Below are positions 51,008 through 61,404 of a stretch of 64,000 bases of DNA, piece after piece. The stretch is taken from the NCBI RefSeq assembly GCF_001905825.1, contig NZ_LIVV01000004.1, forward strand, positions 431,638 through 495,637, written 5' to 3'. Each line of letters begins with the position of its first letter. Position 1 is the stretch's first letter. The notes below the pieces were generated by a model, which was not told the DNA's origin, did no database searches, and saw nothing but the letters and a program-made list of their open reading frames with translations. Origin of the DNA: Streptomyces sp. CB02009 (lineage in GTDB: Bacteria > Actinomycetota > Actinomycetes > Streptomycetales > Streptomycetaceae). A program made the translations under genes and the position numbers.

Positions 51008-51495
51008 GATGTCCGTTCCTCCAGTTCACGGCGTACGGCCGCGAGCAGTCCCTCGCTCGCGGCCTCCACCATCTCCAGGCACTCCTCGAAGCCCTCGCGG
51101 CCCCCGTAGTACGGGTCGGGGACGTCGAGTCCGTCCCCGGCGGCGGGGTCGTAGGAGCGCAGCAGTCGTATCCGGGCCGCCTCCTCGGGCGTCCGGGCCA
51201 GCTCGCGGAGCTCGCGCAGATGTCCTTCGTCCAGCGCGATCACCAGGTCGACGGCGGGGAACCAGGAGGCGCGGAACCGGCGGGCCGTGTGCGACGAGGT
51301 GTAGCCGTTCTCCTCGAGAACGGCGACCGTGCGCGGGTCGGCGCCGTCGCCCTCGTGCCAGCCTCCGGTTCCTGCGCTGTCGACCTCCACCAGGGTGCCG
51401 AGGCCGGCGTCCTCCACATGTCTGCGGAAGACGTGCTCGGCCATCGGCGAGCGGCAGATGTTGCCGGTGCAGACGAAGCAGACGCGGTACGTCAT
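51004..51495 (-). CDS. Low-molecular-weight protein tyrosine phosphatase
   Basis: The 163-residue enzyme starts MTYRVCFVCTGNICRSPMAE with the C-x5-R P-loop CTGNICRS at residues 9-16. The general-acid aspartate is in VPDPYYGG near residue 126, completing the catalytic set. S. coelicolor has a related PtpA linked to secondary metabolism; whether this is the same enzyme is not certain. The stop overlaps the start of the PLP gene. Confidence 0.92.
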   Translation of the reverse strand: MTYRVCFVCTGNICRSPMAEHVFRRHVEDAGLGTLVEVDSAGTGGWHEGDGADPRTVAVLEENGYTSSHTARRFRASWFPAVDLVIALDEGHLRELRELARTPEEAARIRLLRSYDPAAGDGLDVPDPYYGGREGFEECLEMVEAASEGLLAAVRRELEERTS

Positions 51496-51504
51496 GGTCC
51501 GCGC

Positions 51505-51882
51505 TCAGTCGCCGTCGGGGAGCACGACGTTCAGCGCCCACGAGACGACGGAGATGATCAGGCCGCCGAGGACGGCGGTCCAGAAGCCCTCCACGTGGAA
51601 GCTGAGGTCAAACTGCTCGGCCAGCCAGGAGGTGAGGAGCAGCATCAGGGCGTTGACCACGAGAGTGATCAGGCCGAGCGTCAGAATGAAGAGCGGAAGC
51701 GTCAGCAACTGGACGATCGGCTTGACCACGACGTTCACGAGCCCGAAGACAAGGGCGACGAGAATGAGAGTCAGGGCCTTCTTGCCGGTGCTGTCACCGG
51801 TCAGGGTGATGTCCTGGACCAGCCAGATGGCTACTCCCAGGGCGCCCGCGTTGGCGAGCGTCTTGACTACGAAATTCATCAT
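51505..51882 (-). CDS. Phage-holin-family (DUF) membrane protein
   Basis: The roughly 125-residue protein has four hydrophobic helices: LANAGALGVAIWLVQDITL, LTLILVALVFGLVNVVVKPI, FILTLGLITLVVNALMLLLT and FWTAVLGGLIISVVSWALNV. This is the actinobacterial 4-TM 'phage holin superfamily IV' pattern, common in chromosomes and not a sign of prophage. The start could be ATG 51903, 51882 or 51879; none has a good ribosome site. It ends 9 bases before the phosphatase start. Confidence 0.85.
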   Translation of the reverse strand: MMNFVVKTLANAGALGVAIWLVQDITLTGDSTGKKALTLILVALVFGLVNVVVKPIVQLLTLPLFILTLGLITLVVNALMLLLTSWLAEQFDLSFHVEGFWTAVLGGLIISVVSWALNVVLPDGD

Positions 51883-51933
51883 GTGTCTGATCGTGGCAGA
51901 CATGATCGGGCCGACGGCAGGGGCTGACAGGCG

Positions 51934-52251
51934 ATGAAGGCATTCCGACTGGATGAACTGGAGGCGGAGCGTGCCGCGAACAAGGGCGCGTACCTCCAGT
52001 TCCTGCGGGAACGGAACATGTCGGTGGGCCTGTACGCGCTGGACGCCGGGGAACTCGACCCGCAGCAGCCGCACGGCCAGGACGAGGTGTACTTCGTGGT
52101 GAGCGGCCGGGCGGCGATCACGGTGGGGACGGAGACGACCCAGGTGGCGCGTGGCAGCGTGGTCTATGTGCCGGCCGGGGTGGAGCACAGGTTCCACCAC
52201 ATCAGCGAGGACCTGCGCGTGATGGTGGTCTTCTCCCCGCCGGAAGCCTGA
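51934..52251 (+). CDS. Cupin-domain protein
   Basis: The 105-residue product is a single cupin barrel. HGQDEVYFVVSGRAAITVG holds the first cupin motif, with a His and a Glu for metal binding, and VVYVPAGVEHRFHH the second, with the third histidine. The substrate is unknown. The ATG at 51934 is divergent from the holin-family gene 51 bases away. Confidence 0.9.
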   Translation: MKAFRLDELEAERAANKGAYLQFLRERNMSVGLYALDAGELDPQQPHGQDEVYFVVSGRAAITVGTETTQVARGSVVYVPAGVEHRFHHISEDLRVMVVFSPPEA

Positions 52252-52394
52252 GGGCCGGGCGGGCGGACCCCCTAAGGGGCGGATCAGGGGAGAGCGGGGG
52301 CCGCAGGGCCCCCGTGCGCCTCGTCCGGACCCTAGCCTTGAGGGTGTTCGGTGCGGATGCGCGGAACGGATCTTCGAGAGCGAGGGAGAGGACG

Positions 52395-52613
52395 ATGGCC
52401 GTACAGGAGGTTCTCGCGGGACTGCCGTGGTGGGTCAAGTGGGTCGCCATACCCGTACTCGCACTGCTCGTCTTCGGCGGACTGATCACCAGCGTGCTGG
52501 CCTTCGTGGTCGGGCTCCTCTTCAAGGTGCTGCTCTTCGTGGCCCTCGTCGCCGGACTGATCTACGTCGTACGGAAGTTCAGCTCCTCGGACCGGTCGCG
52601 CGAGGAGTGGTAG
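52395..52613 (+). CDS. Small DUF5326-like membrane protein
   Basis: The 72-residue product starts MAVQEVLAGLPWWVKWVAIP and has two hydrophobic helices (VLALLVFGGLITSVLAFVVG and LFKVLLFVALVAGLIYVVRK) with a charged tail SSDRSREEW. It resembles a small conserved Streptomyces family. GGGAGAGGA precedes ATG 52395. Function unknown. Confidence 0.82.
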   Translation: MAVQEVLAGLPWWVKWVAIPVLALLVFGGLITSVLAFVVGLLFKVLLFVALVAGLIYVVRKFSSSDRSREEW

Positions 52614-52790
52614 CACACGCTACCGAGCGGTATGAAGGCGACGGAGGGGATTAGCCCGGCCGGGGGAACGCACTGGTCGAATCAGGGCACGGGCCCAAGG
52701 GCTGCCACTAGAGTGGAATCCCTCCGCCGCGTTGGGGACTACAGGCGTAGACCTCCCTGCTGACCAGCGGTTTCCCAGGCCCGGCGGGCG

Positions 52791-52828
52791 CGCGGGGGCG
52801 GCCCCCGCGGGCGGATGCGATGCATCCG
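52791..52828. promoter_or_regulatory. Inverted repeats upstream of ssgR
   Basis: CGCGGGGG-CGG-CCCCCGCG (52791-52809) is a strong hairpin, and CGGATGC-GAT-GCATCCG (52812-52828) is a 7+3+7 palindrome 28 bases before the ssgR start. The second fits an IclR-type or other operator by position only. Confidence 0.55.
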
Positions 52829-52856
52829 TCGTCACGCCTGGGGGTGACCTTTGGCC

Positions 52857-53621
52857 ATGGCTACGCAGCGCGCTGCGCCTACCCTGATCGGCTCGGTGCA
52901 GCGCGCACTGAGACTTCTGGAGGCCGTCGCCTCCCATGCGGACGGCGCCCCCGCCAAGCAGCTCGCCCGCGAGACGGGCCTTCCGCTGCCCACCACGTAC
53001 CACCTGCTCCGCACCCTGACGCACGAGGGCTATCTGCTCCGCGACAAGGGTGTGTTCGTCCTGGGCGACGCCGCGGCCCGACTGGCCGGCGGCGGAGATG
53101 TGCAGAATCGTCGCATCAAGATCGAAGACTCCCTTGCCCGGTGGCGGGACGCGATCGGTGTGCCGATCTACTTCGCTGTCTACCGCGAGGGAGAGATCGA
53201 GCTCGTCGCCGTCGCCGACACTCCCTCCGCTCCCGCGGTCGAGGAATGGGCCGACTTTCGCGAGACCGGGCACGCCCATGCGATCGGGCAGTGCCTGTTG
53301 AGCCAACTCGATCTGAAATCTCGTCAAGACCACCTTGACCGCCACCCGGTGGAAGCCATCACTCCGTACACGCTCCGTAACCGCCATGTGCTTTTGGATC
53401 GTTTGGGCGGTTTGGGGCGAATGGAGCCCCTGGTGGAACGTCAGGAATATGCGCTCGGCACGGTCTGTGCCGCAATCCCCATCACTGCGGGCTCCACGGC
53501 GGCCGCAATGGCCATTTCCCTCCCCCTTCACCAGGAAGAACGGTTGCTCCCAGCAATCGACCGACTACGTACGGAGATCGGGAGGCTCTTCAGTTCGCTC
53601 GCTTTCTCTATCAGTATCTGA
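52857..53621 (+). CDS. ssgR: IclR-family regulator SsgR
   Basis: SsgR activates ssgA in Streptomyces and so promotes sporulation-specific septation. The 254-residue protein has the IclR winged helix SVQRALRLLEAVASHADGA, with LARETGLPLPTTYHLLRTL as recognition helix, and an effector domain containing FRETGHAHAIGQCLLSQL. ATG 52857 follows GGGGGTGA. ssgA starts 168 bases after its stop on the same strand, an arrangement specific to Streptomyces and close relatives. Confidence 0.93.
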   Translation: MATQRAAPTLIGSVQRALRLLEAVASHADGAPAKQLARETGLPLPTTYHLLRTLTHEGYLLRDKGVFVLGDAAARLAGGGDVQNRRIKIEDSLARWRDAIGVPIYFAVYREGEIELVAVADTPSAPAVEEWADFRETGHAHAIGQCLLSQLDLKSRQDHLDRHPVEAITPYTLRNRHVLLDRLGGLGRMEPLVERQEYALGTVCAAIPITAGSTAAAMAISLPLHQEERLLPAIDRLRTEIGRLFSSLAFSISI

Positions 53622-53789
53622 AAAATCACTCCTTGTGATCTGCTAGTGCTTACAGCACGATTGCGTCAAGAGGGCCGTGGGGGATCATTCCTGGCCGTTT
53701 CGGTCACAGCTTTCAGCAGCTGTGTTTACACAACTGCTCCATCTACTGCGGGGTACATGATGCGAGAGTCGGTTCAGGCCGAGGTCCTG

Positions 53790-54203
53790 ATGAGCTTCCT
53801 CGTCTCCGAGGAGCTCTCCTTCAAGATCCCGGTGGAACTGCGGTACGAGACCCGGGATCCCTACGCGGTGCGGATGACCTTCCACCTCCCCGGAGACGCG
53901 CCTGTGACCTGGGCGTTCGGTAGGGAGCTGCTGCTCGACGGGATCAACCGGCCGAGCGGGGACGGCGATGTGCACATCGCCCCGACGGAGCCCGAAGGCC
54001 TCTCGGACGTCTCCATCCGGCTCCAGGTCGGCGGCGATCGCGCCCTGTTCCGGGCGAGCGCACCGCCGTTGGTCGCCTTCCTCGACCGCACCGACAAACT
54101 GGTACCTCTGGGTCAGGAGCGGACGCTCGGCGACTTCGAGGACAACCTGGAGGCCGCGCTGGGCCGCATCCTGGCCGAGGAGAGCGCGGGCCCGGCCGCC
54201 TGA
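53790..54203 (+). CDS. ssgA: Sporulation-septation protein SsgA
   Basis: SsgA, founder of the SALP family found only in morphologically complex actinomycetes, helps choose septum and branch sites before sporulation. The 137-residue product starts MSFLVSEELSFKIPVELRYE and contains VTWAFGRELLLDGINRPSGD and FLDRTDKLVPLGQERTLGDF, all hallmarks. ATG 53790 has GAGG five bases upstream; in-frame ATGs at 53757 and 53760 would add 10-11 residues. The 168-bp gap before it is AT-richer and should hold its SsgR-dependent promoter. Confidence 0.95.
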   Translation: MSFLVSEELSFKIPVELRYETRDPYAVRMTFHLPGDAPVTWAFGRELLLDGINRPSGDGDVHIAPTEPEGLSDVSIRLQVGGDRALFRASAPPLVAFLDRTDKLVPLGQERTLGDFEDNLEAALGRILAEESAGPAA

Positions 54204-54254
54204 GCCCCCGGCTGTTCCCCCGTACCGGCTCGGCGCCCGTCGACCCGGTGCACC

Positions 54255-55652
54255 TCATTTCGCACGGCGGCGCCGTCCGCCTCGTACCGCCGCGGGCTTC
54301 CCGGCGTCCGCGCCCGGCCGGCCCTCGGCGCCCTTGCGGTCGGCGGAGACCACCAGGGCCGCGAGCACGGTGGTGAGCGGCACGGCGGCGACCAGACCGA
54401 TCGATCCGACGAGCGTCCGGACGATCTCCTCCGCGACCAGCTCGCTGTTGGCCACCGTCCCCATGCTGCTCTGCGCGATGGAGAAGAGCAGCAGCAGCGG
54501 GAGGGCGGCACCCGCGTAGGCGAGCATCAGCGTGTTCACGACCGAGGCGATGTGGTCGCGGCCGATCCGGATGCCGGCCCGGTACAGCGCGCGTGGCCCC
54601 ATGCCCGGGTCGGCCTGGTTCAGCTCCCAGACCGCCGACGTCTGGGTGACCGTCACGTCGTCGAGCACACCGAGCGAACCGATGATCACCCCGGCCAGGA
54701 GCAGGCCGGACATGTCGATCTCCGGGTACAGGCCGTGGATCAGGCCGGTGTTGTCGTCGGTGTTGCCGCTCAGCGAGGCCCAGCCGATGAACACCGAACC
54801 GAGCAGACCGGTCAGCAGCAGCGAGATCAGCGTCCCGAGCACCGCGACCGAGGTACGCGCCGAGAGCCCATGGCACATGTAGAGCGCGATCAGCATGATC
54901 GCGCTCGATCCGACCACCGCCACGACCAGGGGGTTCGACCCCTGCAGGATCGCCGGCAGGATGAAGAACGTCAGGATCAGGAAGCTCACGACGAGCGCGA
55001 CGAGGGCCATCACGCCCTTCATCCGGCCGACGGCCACGACCGCGACGGCGAAGATCGCGGCGAGCACGGCCAGCGGGAGCTTCCGGTTCACATCGGTGAC
55101 CGAGTACTGCAGATCGCGCGGGGCGTCGGGGGCGTACGCCACCACCACGCCCTGATCCTCGTGCAGTTGGCGCGGCGCGTCCGGCTGCACGATCTCGGTG
55201 AACGTACGCCCCTTCTCCGGACCGCTGGTGACCTCGATCGTGGCCTTCGCGCACTCCCCCTGCTGCGCGTTGACCGCCTCGCGCCCCGCCGGAGTGGAGG
55301 TGTCACCGGTCGGCGGGACCTGCCCGGCGTTCACGGACGCGCAGTCCACGTGCTGGACGGCGACCACCTTGCCCTGCTCGGTCTGCCGGTCGAAGCCGAC
55401 ACCGGTGCGCTCGTGCGGCGGGGTGCCACCGGGCCACAGGACCACCAGCCCGACCGCGACCGCCGTGGCGAAGGGGATCAGGATCGCGGCGATGACCCTG
55501 CGCAGATGCCGGGAGGCAGGGGTGGCGGGTCCGTGGCTGTGGCTGTGGCTGTGCCCATGGGATCCGTGGGATCCGTGCGCGGAACCGTGTCCGTGAGGGC
55601 TGTGATCCTGGTCGTGGCCGTGCGGCTCGGGAGTCTGTCGGGGGGAAGTCAC
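54255..55652 (-). CDS. YibE/F-family membrane protein
   Basis: The 465-residue protein has a His-rich N-terminal stretch (HGSHGSHGHSHSHSHG), a first membrane helix, an extracytoplasmic domain, then about seven helices forming the YibE/F domain with LGVLDDVTVTQTSAVWEL. The histidine run suggests metal binding, but the family's function is poorly known. GTG 55652 begins VTSPRQTPEPHGHDQ; an ATG 11 codons upstream is less likely. It is divergent from the thiC riboswitch and convergent with ssgA. Confidence 0.88.
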   Translation of the reverse strand: MTSPRQTPEPHGHDQDHSPHGHGSAHGSHGSHGHSHSHSHGPATPASRHLRRVIAAILIPFATAVAVGLVVLWPGGTPPHERTGVGFDRQTEQGKVVAVQHVDCASVNAGQVPPTGDTSTPAGREAVNAQQGECAKATIEVTSGPEKGRTFTEIVQPDAPRQLHEDQGVVVAYAPDAPRDLQYSVTDVNRKLPLAVLAAIFAVAVVAVGRMKGVMALVALVVSFLILTFFILPAILQGSNPLVVAVVGSSAIMLIALYMCHGLSARTSVAVLGTLISLLLTGLLGSVFIGWASLSGNTDDNTGLIHGLYPEIDMSGLLLAGVIIGSLGVLDDVTVTQTSAVWELNQADPGMGPRALYRAGIRIGRDHIASVVNTLMLAYAGAALPLLLLFSIAQSSMGTVANSELVAEEIVRTLVGSIGLVAAVPLTTVLAALVVSADRKGAEGRPGADAGKPAAVRGGRRRRAK

Positions 55653-55734
55653 CGACCGATCATCGCAAGAACGGCGGGGGCCCACTGTTCAGCACGCCAG
55701 ACATGACGCTAGCGTGGTGGCACCTTTGCACACG

Positions 55735-55855
55735 CGGGAGCTCGGAGCACCGGGCTGAGAGGGCGCTGATCACCGTACGCGCGTACTGATGTACGTACGG
55801 GAGGAGGCTGCGCCGACCGCCGAACCTGTTACCGGGTAATGCCGGCGTAGGGAGA
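55735..55855 (+). promoter_or_regulatory. TPP riboswitch of thiC
   Basis: The leader has the thi-box hallmarks in order: CTGAGAG at 55755, GAACCTG at 55822, then TAATGCC at 55837 and GCGTAGGGA. A variable stem with GTACGCGCGTAC lies between them. It ends about 10 bases before the thiC start, so control of translation is likely: TPP binding would hide the ribosome site near GGGAGATCGG. Confidence 0.92.
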
Positions 55856-55863
55856 TCGGTCTC

Positions 55864-57657
55864 ATGACCATTCAGGATGCACGCACGCCTGCCTCCGAGC
55901 AGAACGACACCTCTGCAGACGGCGCCCGCACGCCGGGCTGGCACAAGGGGTACGTCCAGGGCTCGCGCCCCGACCTCAGGGTGCCGGTCCGTCAGGTGCA
56001 CCTCACCAACGGCAAGGACGTCACGCTGTACGACACGTCCGGCCCGTACACCGACCCCACCGTCGACACCGACGTACGGCGGGGCCTTCCGCCGCTGCGC
56101 GAGAACTGGATCATCGCGCGCGGCGACACCGAGGAGTACGCGGGCCGCCCGGCCCGCCCCGAGGACGACGGCATCAAGCACACCTCGCCGCGCGGCGGGG
56201 GGCTGAAGAACCTCGACGCGGTCTTCCCCGGCCGGCCGCGCCTGCCGCGCCGCGGCCGCGACGGCCAGGCCGTGACCCAGCTCGCGTACGCCCGCCGGGG
56301 GGAGATCACCCCGGAGATGGAGTACGTGGCGATCCGGGAGAACGTCTCTCCCGAGGTCGTACGGGAGGAGATCGCCGCGGGCCGCGCGGTGCTGCCGGCG
56401 AACGTGAACCACCCGGAGATCGAGCCGATGATCATCGGCAAGCGGTTCCTGGTGAAGGTCAACGCCAACATCGGCAACTCCGCCGTCACCTCCTCCATCG
56501 AGGAGGAGGTGGAGAAGATGACCTGGGCGACCAAGTGGGGCGCCGACACGGTCATGGACCTGTCCACCGGCCGCAACATCCACACCACCCGCGAGTGGGT
56601 CCTGCGCAACTCCCCCGTGCCCATCGGCACCGTGCCGCTCTACCAGGCGCTGGAGAAGGTCGACGGCCGCGCCGAGGACCTGACCTGGGAGATCTACAAG
56701 GACACGGTCATCGAGCAGGCCGAGCAGGGCGTGGACTACATGACGGTGCACGCCGGCGTACTCCTGCCGTACGTGCCCCTCACCGCGCGCCGCAAGACCG
56801 GCATCGTCTCGCGCGGCGGCTCGATCATGGCCGCCTGGTGTCTCGCGCACCACAAGGAGAACTTCCTCTACACGCACTTCGAGGAGCTCTGCGAGATCCT
56901 CGCGACGTACGACGTCACGTACTCGCTCGGCGACGGGCTGCGCCCCGGCTCGATCGCGGACGCCAACGACGCGGCGCAGTTCGCGGAGCTGCGCACGCTC
57001 GGCGAGCTCAACACCATCGCCAAGCGCCACAACGTGCAGACCATGATCGAGGGCCCGGGCCACGTCCCGATGCACAAGATCAAGGAGAACATCGACCTTC
57101 AGCAGGAGATCTGCGAGGAGGCGCCGTTCTACACGCTCGGCCCGCTCACCACGGACGTCGCTCCGGCGTACGACCACATCACCTCGGGCATCGGCGCCGC
57201 GATGATCGCCTGGTGGGGCACGGCGATGCTCTGCTACGTCACGCCCAAGGAGCACCTGGGCCTGCCGAACCGCGACGACGTGAAGACCGGTGTCATCACG
57301 TACAAGATCGCGGCCCACGCGGCGGACCTCGCCAAGGGGCACCCGGGCGCGCAGGAGTGGGACGACGCGCTCTCGGACGCGCGGTTCGAGTTCCGCTGGG
57401 AGGACCAGTTCAACCTGGCGCTCGACCCGGACACCGCGCGCGAGTTCCACGACGAGACGCTGCCGGCGGAGCCCGCGAAGACCGCGCACTTCTGCTCGAT
57501 GTGCGGTCCGAAGTTCTGCTCGATGAAGATCTCGCAGGACATCCGGCGTGAACACGGCGGCGACCTGAAGGCGGACGAGATCGAGGCGGGCATGGCTGCG
57601 AAGTCGGCCGAGTTCGCGGCGACCGGCAACCGCGTCTACCTGCCGCTGGCGGACTGA
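55864..57657 (+). CDS. thiC: Phosphomethylpyrimidine synthase ThiC
   Basis: ThiC is a radical-SAM enzyme that turns aminoimidazole ribotide into the HMP phosphate of thiamine. The 597-residue product shows the conserved blocks GRNIHTTREWVLRNSPVPIG, QGVDYMTVHAG and MIEGPGHVPMHKI, and the C-terminal cluster motif CSMCGPKFCSM (C-x2-C-x4-C). Its ATG (55864) lies directly after the TPP riboswitch. It stands alone, with a terminator behind it. Confidence 0.98.
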   Translation: MTIQDARTPASEQNDTSADGARTPGWHKGYVQGSRPDLRVPVRQVHLTNGKDVTLYDTSGPYTDPTVDTDVRRGLPPLRENWIIARGDTEEYAGRPARPEDDGIKHTSPRGGGLKNLDAVFPGRPRLPRRGRDGQAVTQLAYARRGEITPEMEYVAIRENVSPEVVREEIAAGRAVLPANVNHPEIEPMIIGKRFLVKVNANIGNSAVTSSIEEEVEKMTWATKWGADTVMDLSTGRNIHTTREWVLRNSPVPIGTVPLYQALEKVDGRAEDLTWEIYKDTVIEQAEQGVDYMTVHAGVLLPYVPLTARRKTGIVSRGGSIMAAWCLAHHKENFLYTHFEELCEILATYDVTYSLGDGLRPGSIADANDAAQFAELRTLGELNTIAKRHNVQTMIEGPGHVPMHKIKENIDLQQEICEEAPFYTLGPLTTDVAPAYDHITSGIGAAMIAWWGTAMLCYVTPKEHLGLPNRDDVKTGVITYKIAAHAADLAKGHPGAQEWDDALSDARFEFRWEDQFNLALDPDTAREFHDETLPAEPAKTAHFCSMCGPKFCSMKISQDIRREHGGDLKADEIEAGMAAKSAEFAATGNRVYLPLAD

Positions 57658-57675
57658 CCCCGCCCGGAGACCACG

Positions 57676-57709
57676 CCGGCCCGCGACCCCGGGGGGAGTC
57701 GCGGGCCGG
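57676..57709. terminator. Bidirectional terminator after thiC
   Basis: CCGGCCCGCGAC and GTCGCGGGCCGG form a perfect 12-bp stem with a 10-base loop, between thiC and a convergent membrane-protein gene. Confidence 0.8.
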
Positions 57710-57716
57710 TGGGGTG

Positions 57717-58364
57717 TCAGGTGCCCGGTGGGGCGGTGGCGGCGAGGACGTCGCGGAGGAAGGGCATGATGCCCCGTTCGAGGAGGGCGCGGCGCCAGGC
57801 CTCCCGGGCGCGGGACAGCTCGTCGTCCGGTGCGGGCGCGGGCGGGCCGCCCCTGCTCACCTCGGCCGGGCTGTTGCGCAGGGCGGTCACGAGGAGCCCG
57901 GCGGCCGCGCCGAGCAGTCCGGCGGCCGCCACCGAGCCGAAGACCAGGCCGGCCGTGAGCAGGGTCGCCCCGAACGCCACCGTGGGGGCGACGGCATGCA
58001 GGACCGCGCCGACCAGCAGGAAGATGACGGCGGCCGCGCCCGCGAGGACGGGCACCATGACGGTGAGGATCGCGACGACGCCGGGGCCGGGGCCGGGGCC
58101 CGGGCGGTCCTGGGACGCCGGTGTCCTGGTCCCGAGGGCCGCGCGGTGCTGCTCGCGGACCTTCACGAAGTGGTCGTACTCGCTCGCCGCGGCGCTGGTG
58201 ACCAGGGTGGTCGCGTTCAGGGTCAGGGAGCGCAGTTGGGCGAGCGAGAGCCGGGTTCCCGCTCCGGCGAGGTCCGGACGTGCGTGGGCGGTGCTCAGTG
58301 CGTCGTCGAGGATCCGCTCGTACTCGGCACGGTCCTCGGTCAGCAGGTGCGGAGCCACGTTCAT
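57717..58364 (-). CDS. Hypothetical membrane protein
   Basis: This 215-residue protein is not recognised. The first 95 residues look cytoplasmic and helical (LLTEDRAEYERILDDALSTA), followed by two or three hydrophobic helices (VVAILTVMVPVLAGAAAVIFLL, and AFGATLLTAGLVFGSVAAAGLL) and a cytoplasmic tail with REAWRRALLERGIMPFLRD. GGGGG lies six bases before ATG 58364; ATG 58370 is too close. Codon usage is typical. It may be a species- or genus-level membrane protein. Confidence 0.75.
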   Translation of the reverse strand: MNVAPHLLTEDRAEYERILDDALSTAHARPDLAGAGTRLSLAQLRSLTLNATTLVTSAAASEYDHFVKVREQHRAALGTRTPASQDRPGPGPGPGVVAILTVMVPVLAGAAAVIFLLVGAVLHAVAPTVAFGATLLTAGLVFGSVAAAGLLGAAAGLLVTALRNSPAEVSRGGPPAPAPDDELSRAREAWRRALLERGIMPFLRDVLAATAPPGT

Positions 58365-58530
58365 GTGCATCCCCCGATGCTCCGTAGGCCCGGATCAGCC
58401 GTGGGAAACGGTCGGTCGGGCGGAAACGGAGGAGAGCCTGCTACGGATGGACCCGATGGTATTGCGGCGGTGCCACACGCTGACAGGGTGTTTCCGGAAT
58501 TCGACTTCCCCGGATGCGGAGGGTTATGCG

Positions 58531-60024
<1,494 letters not shown>

Positions 60025-60297
60025 GGACCCCTCCACCACCGTCGCGATGCCCTGCACAGCGCGGACCGGCCTGGTCGGGGTGGTCCGCGGTGTCGTGCGC
60101 CCATCATAGGAATGAGGGTCCTCCTGTGTGACGCACCAGGGGTGGTGAATCCGGGTCCACTCCGGGTTCACCGGTTGTTTCGCCCGAATTGAGAAGGTCG
60201 AGCCCCGGGTTGAGGCCGGTTGGGTGGCCGGTTTCGCCGTCCCGGCCCACGGGCAGGGGCGGGGACGGCGGATTCGGTGGCGCCGGTTGGCGGGGTG

Positions 60298-61404
60298 TCA
60301 GTCCTTCGCGGGTGAGCGCGGCGGGCTGACGGTGGTGCGCGGTGAACGGCGCTGCGAGGAGGTGCGGACGATGAGTTCGGTCGGTATGACCCGCTCGACC
60401 GGGCCGTCGGTGTCGATCCCTTCGATGGCGTCGATGAGGAGCTGGACGACGGCCGTGCCGATCCGGCGCGGCTTGAGCGAGAGCGTCGTGATGGGCGGTT
60501 CGGTGGTGGCGTAGACGGTCGACTCGCTGCAGCAGACCAGCAGCAGGTCGTCCGGGACGCGCAGCCCGTAGCGGCGCGCGGCCGCGAGGAGGTCGGTTCC
60601 GTTGGGGTCGAAGAGGCCGTACACGGCGTCGGGCCGGTCCGGTCGGGCGAGCAGCCGGTCGGCCGCGACGGCGCCCGCGCACGGGTCGTGCGCCGGATAG
60701 GCCTCGTAGACGGGATCCTGGCCCACCCGCTCGCACCAGTTGAGGTACGCGGTGGTGGACAGGCGGGTGTAGGTGTCGGTGGTGGTTCCGGTGAGGAGAC
60801 CGATGCGGCGGGCGCCGGCGTCGGCGAGATGGTCGAGCAGATCGAGAACGGCGGCTTCGTGGTCGTTGTCGACCCAGGCGGTGACCGGAAGGGTGCCGGC
60901 GGGGCGTCCGTCGGAGACGACGGGCAGGCCCTGCCGGACCAGTTCGGTGACGACCGGGTCGTGGTCGGAGGGGTCGATGACGACGGTGCCGTCGAGGGCG
61001 ACGTTCGACCAGACGTCATGGCGGGAGGTGGCGGGGAGGATGACCAGGGCGTAGCCCCGCGCGAGCGCCGCCGATGTGGCTGCTCTGGCCATCTCCGCGA
61101 AGTACGCGAATTCGGTGAAGGTGAAAGGTTCATCCCCGTACGTGGTCACGGTCAGGCCGATGAGTCCCGACTTCCCCGTGCGGAGCGTGCGGGCCGCCGC
61201 GGACGGGCGGTAGCCCAGCCGGTCGGCGACCTCGCGCACGTGACGGCGGGTGGCGTCGGGGAGTCGGCCCTTGCCGTTGAGCGCGTCGGAGACAGTCGTG
61301 ATGGAGACCCCGGCGGCGGCGGCCACGTCCCGGATGCCCGCTCGGCCCTGCCGGCTTCCCCGGGTCTGTGCCCGGCTCACCTGGTGCTTCCCTGCTGCTG
61401 TCAT
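60298..61404 (-). CDS. LacI-family transcriptional regulator
   Basis: The 368-residue protein has the LacI helix-turn-helix: GIRDVAAAAGVSITTVSDAL and NGKGRLPDATRRHVREVADR, followed by LGYRPSAAARTLRTGKSGLI, the hinge helix. The sugar-binding domain (LIGLTVTTYGDEPFTF, VVIDPSDHDPVVTELVRQGL) follows. No sugar transporter or glycosidase gene lies near, so the target is unknown. ATG 61404 is where homology starts; the frame is open further up. Confidence 0.92.
   Translation of the reverse strand: MTAAGKHQVSRAQTRGSRQGRAGIRDVAAAAGVSITTVSDALNGKGRLPDATRRHVREVADRLGYRPSAAARTLRTGKSGLIGLTVTTYGDEPFTFTEFAYFAEMARAATSAALARGYALVILPATSRHDVWSNVALDGTVVIDPSDHDPVVTELVRQGLPVVSDGRPAGTLPVTAWVDNDHEAAVLDLLDHLADAGARRIGLLTGTTTDTYTRLSTTAYLNWCERVGQDPVYEAYPAHDPCAGAVAADRLLARPDRPDAVYGLFDPNGTDLLAAARRYGLRVPDDLLLVCCSESTVYATTEPPITTLSLKPRRIGTAVVQLLIDAIEGIDTDGPVERVIPTELIVRTSSQRRSPRTTVSPPRSPAKD

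Noticed and set aside
51505..51882. Prophage suggested by a 'holin' family name
   Set aside because: No other phage genes are near; this 4-TM family is ordinary in actinobacterial chromosomes.
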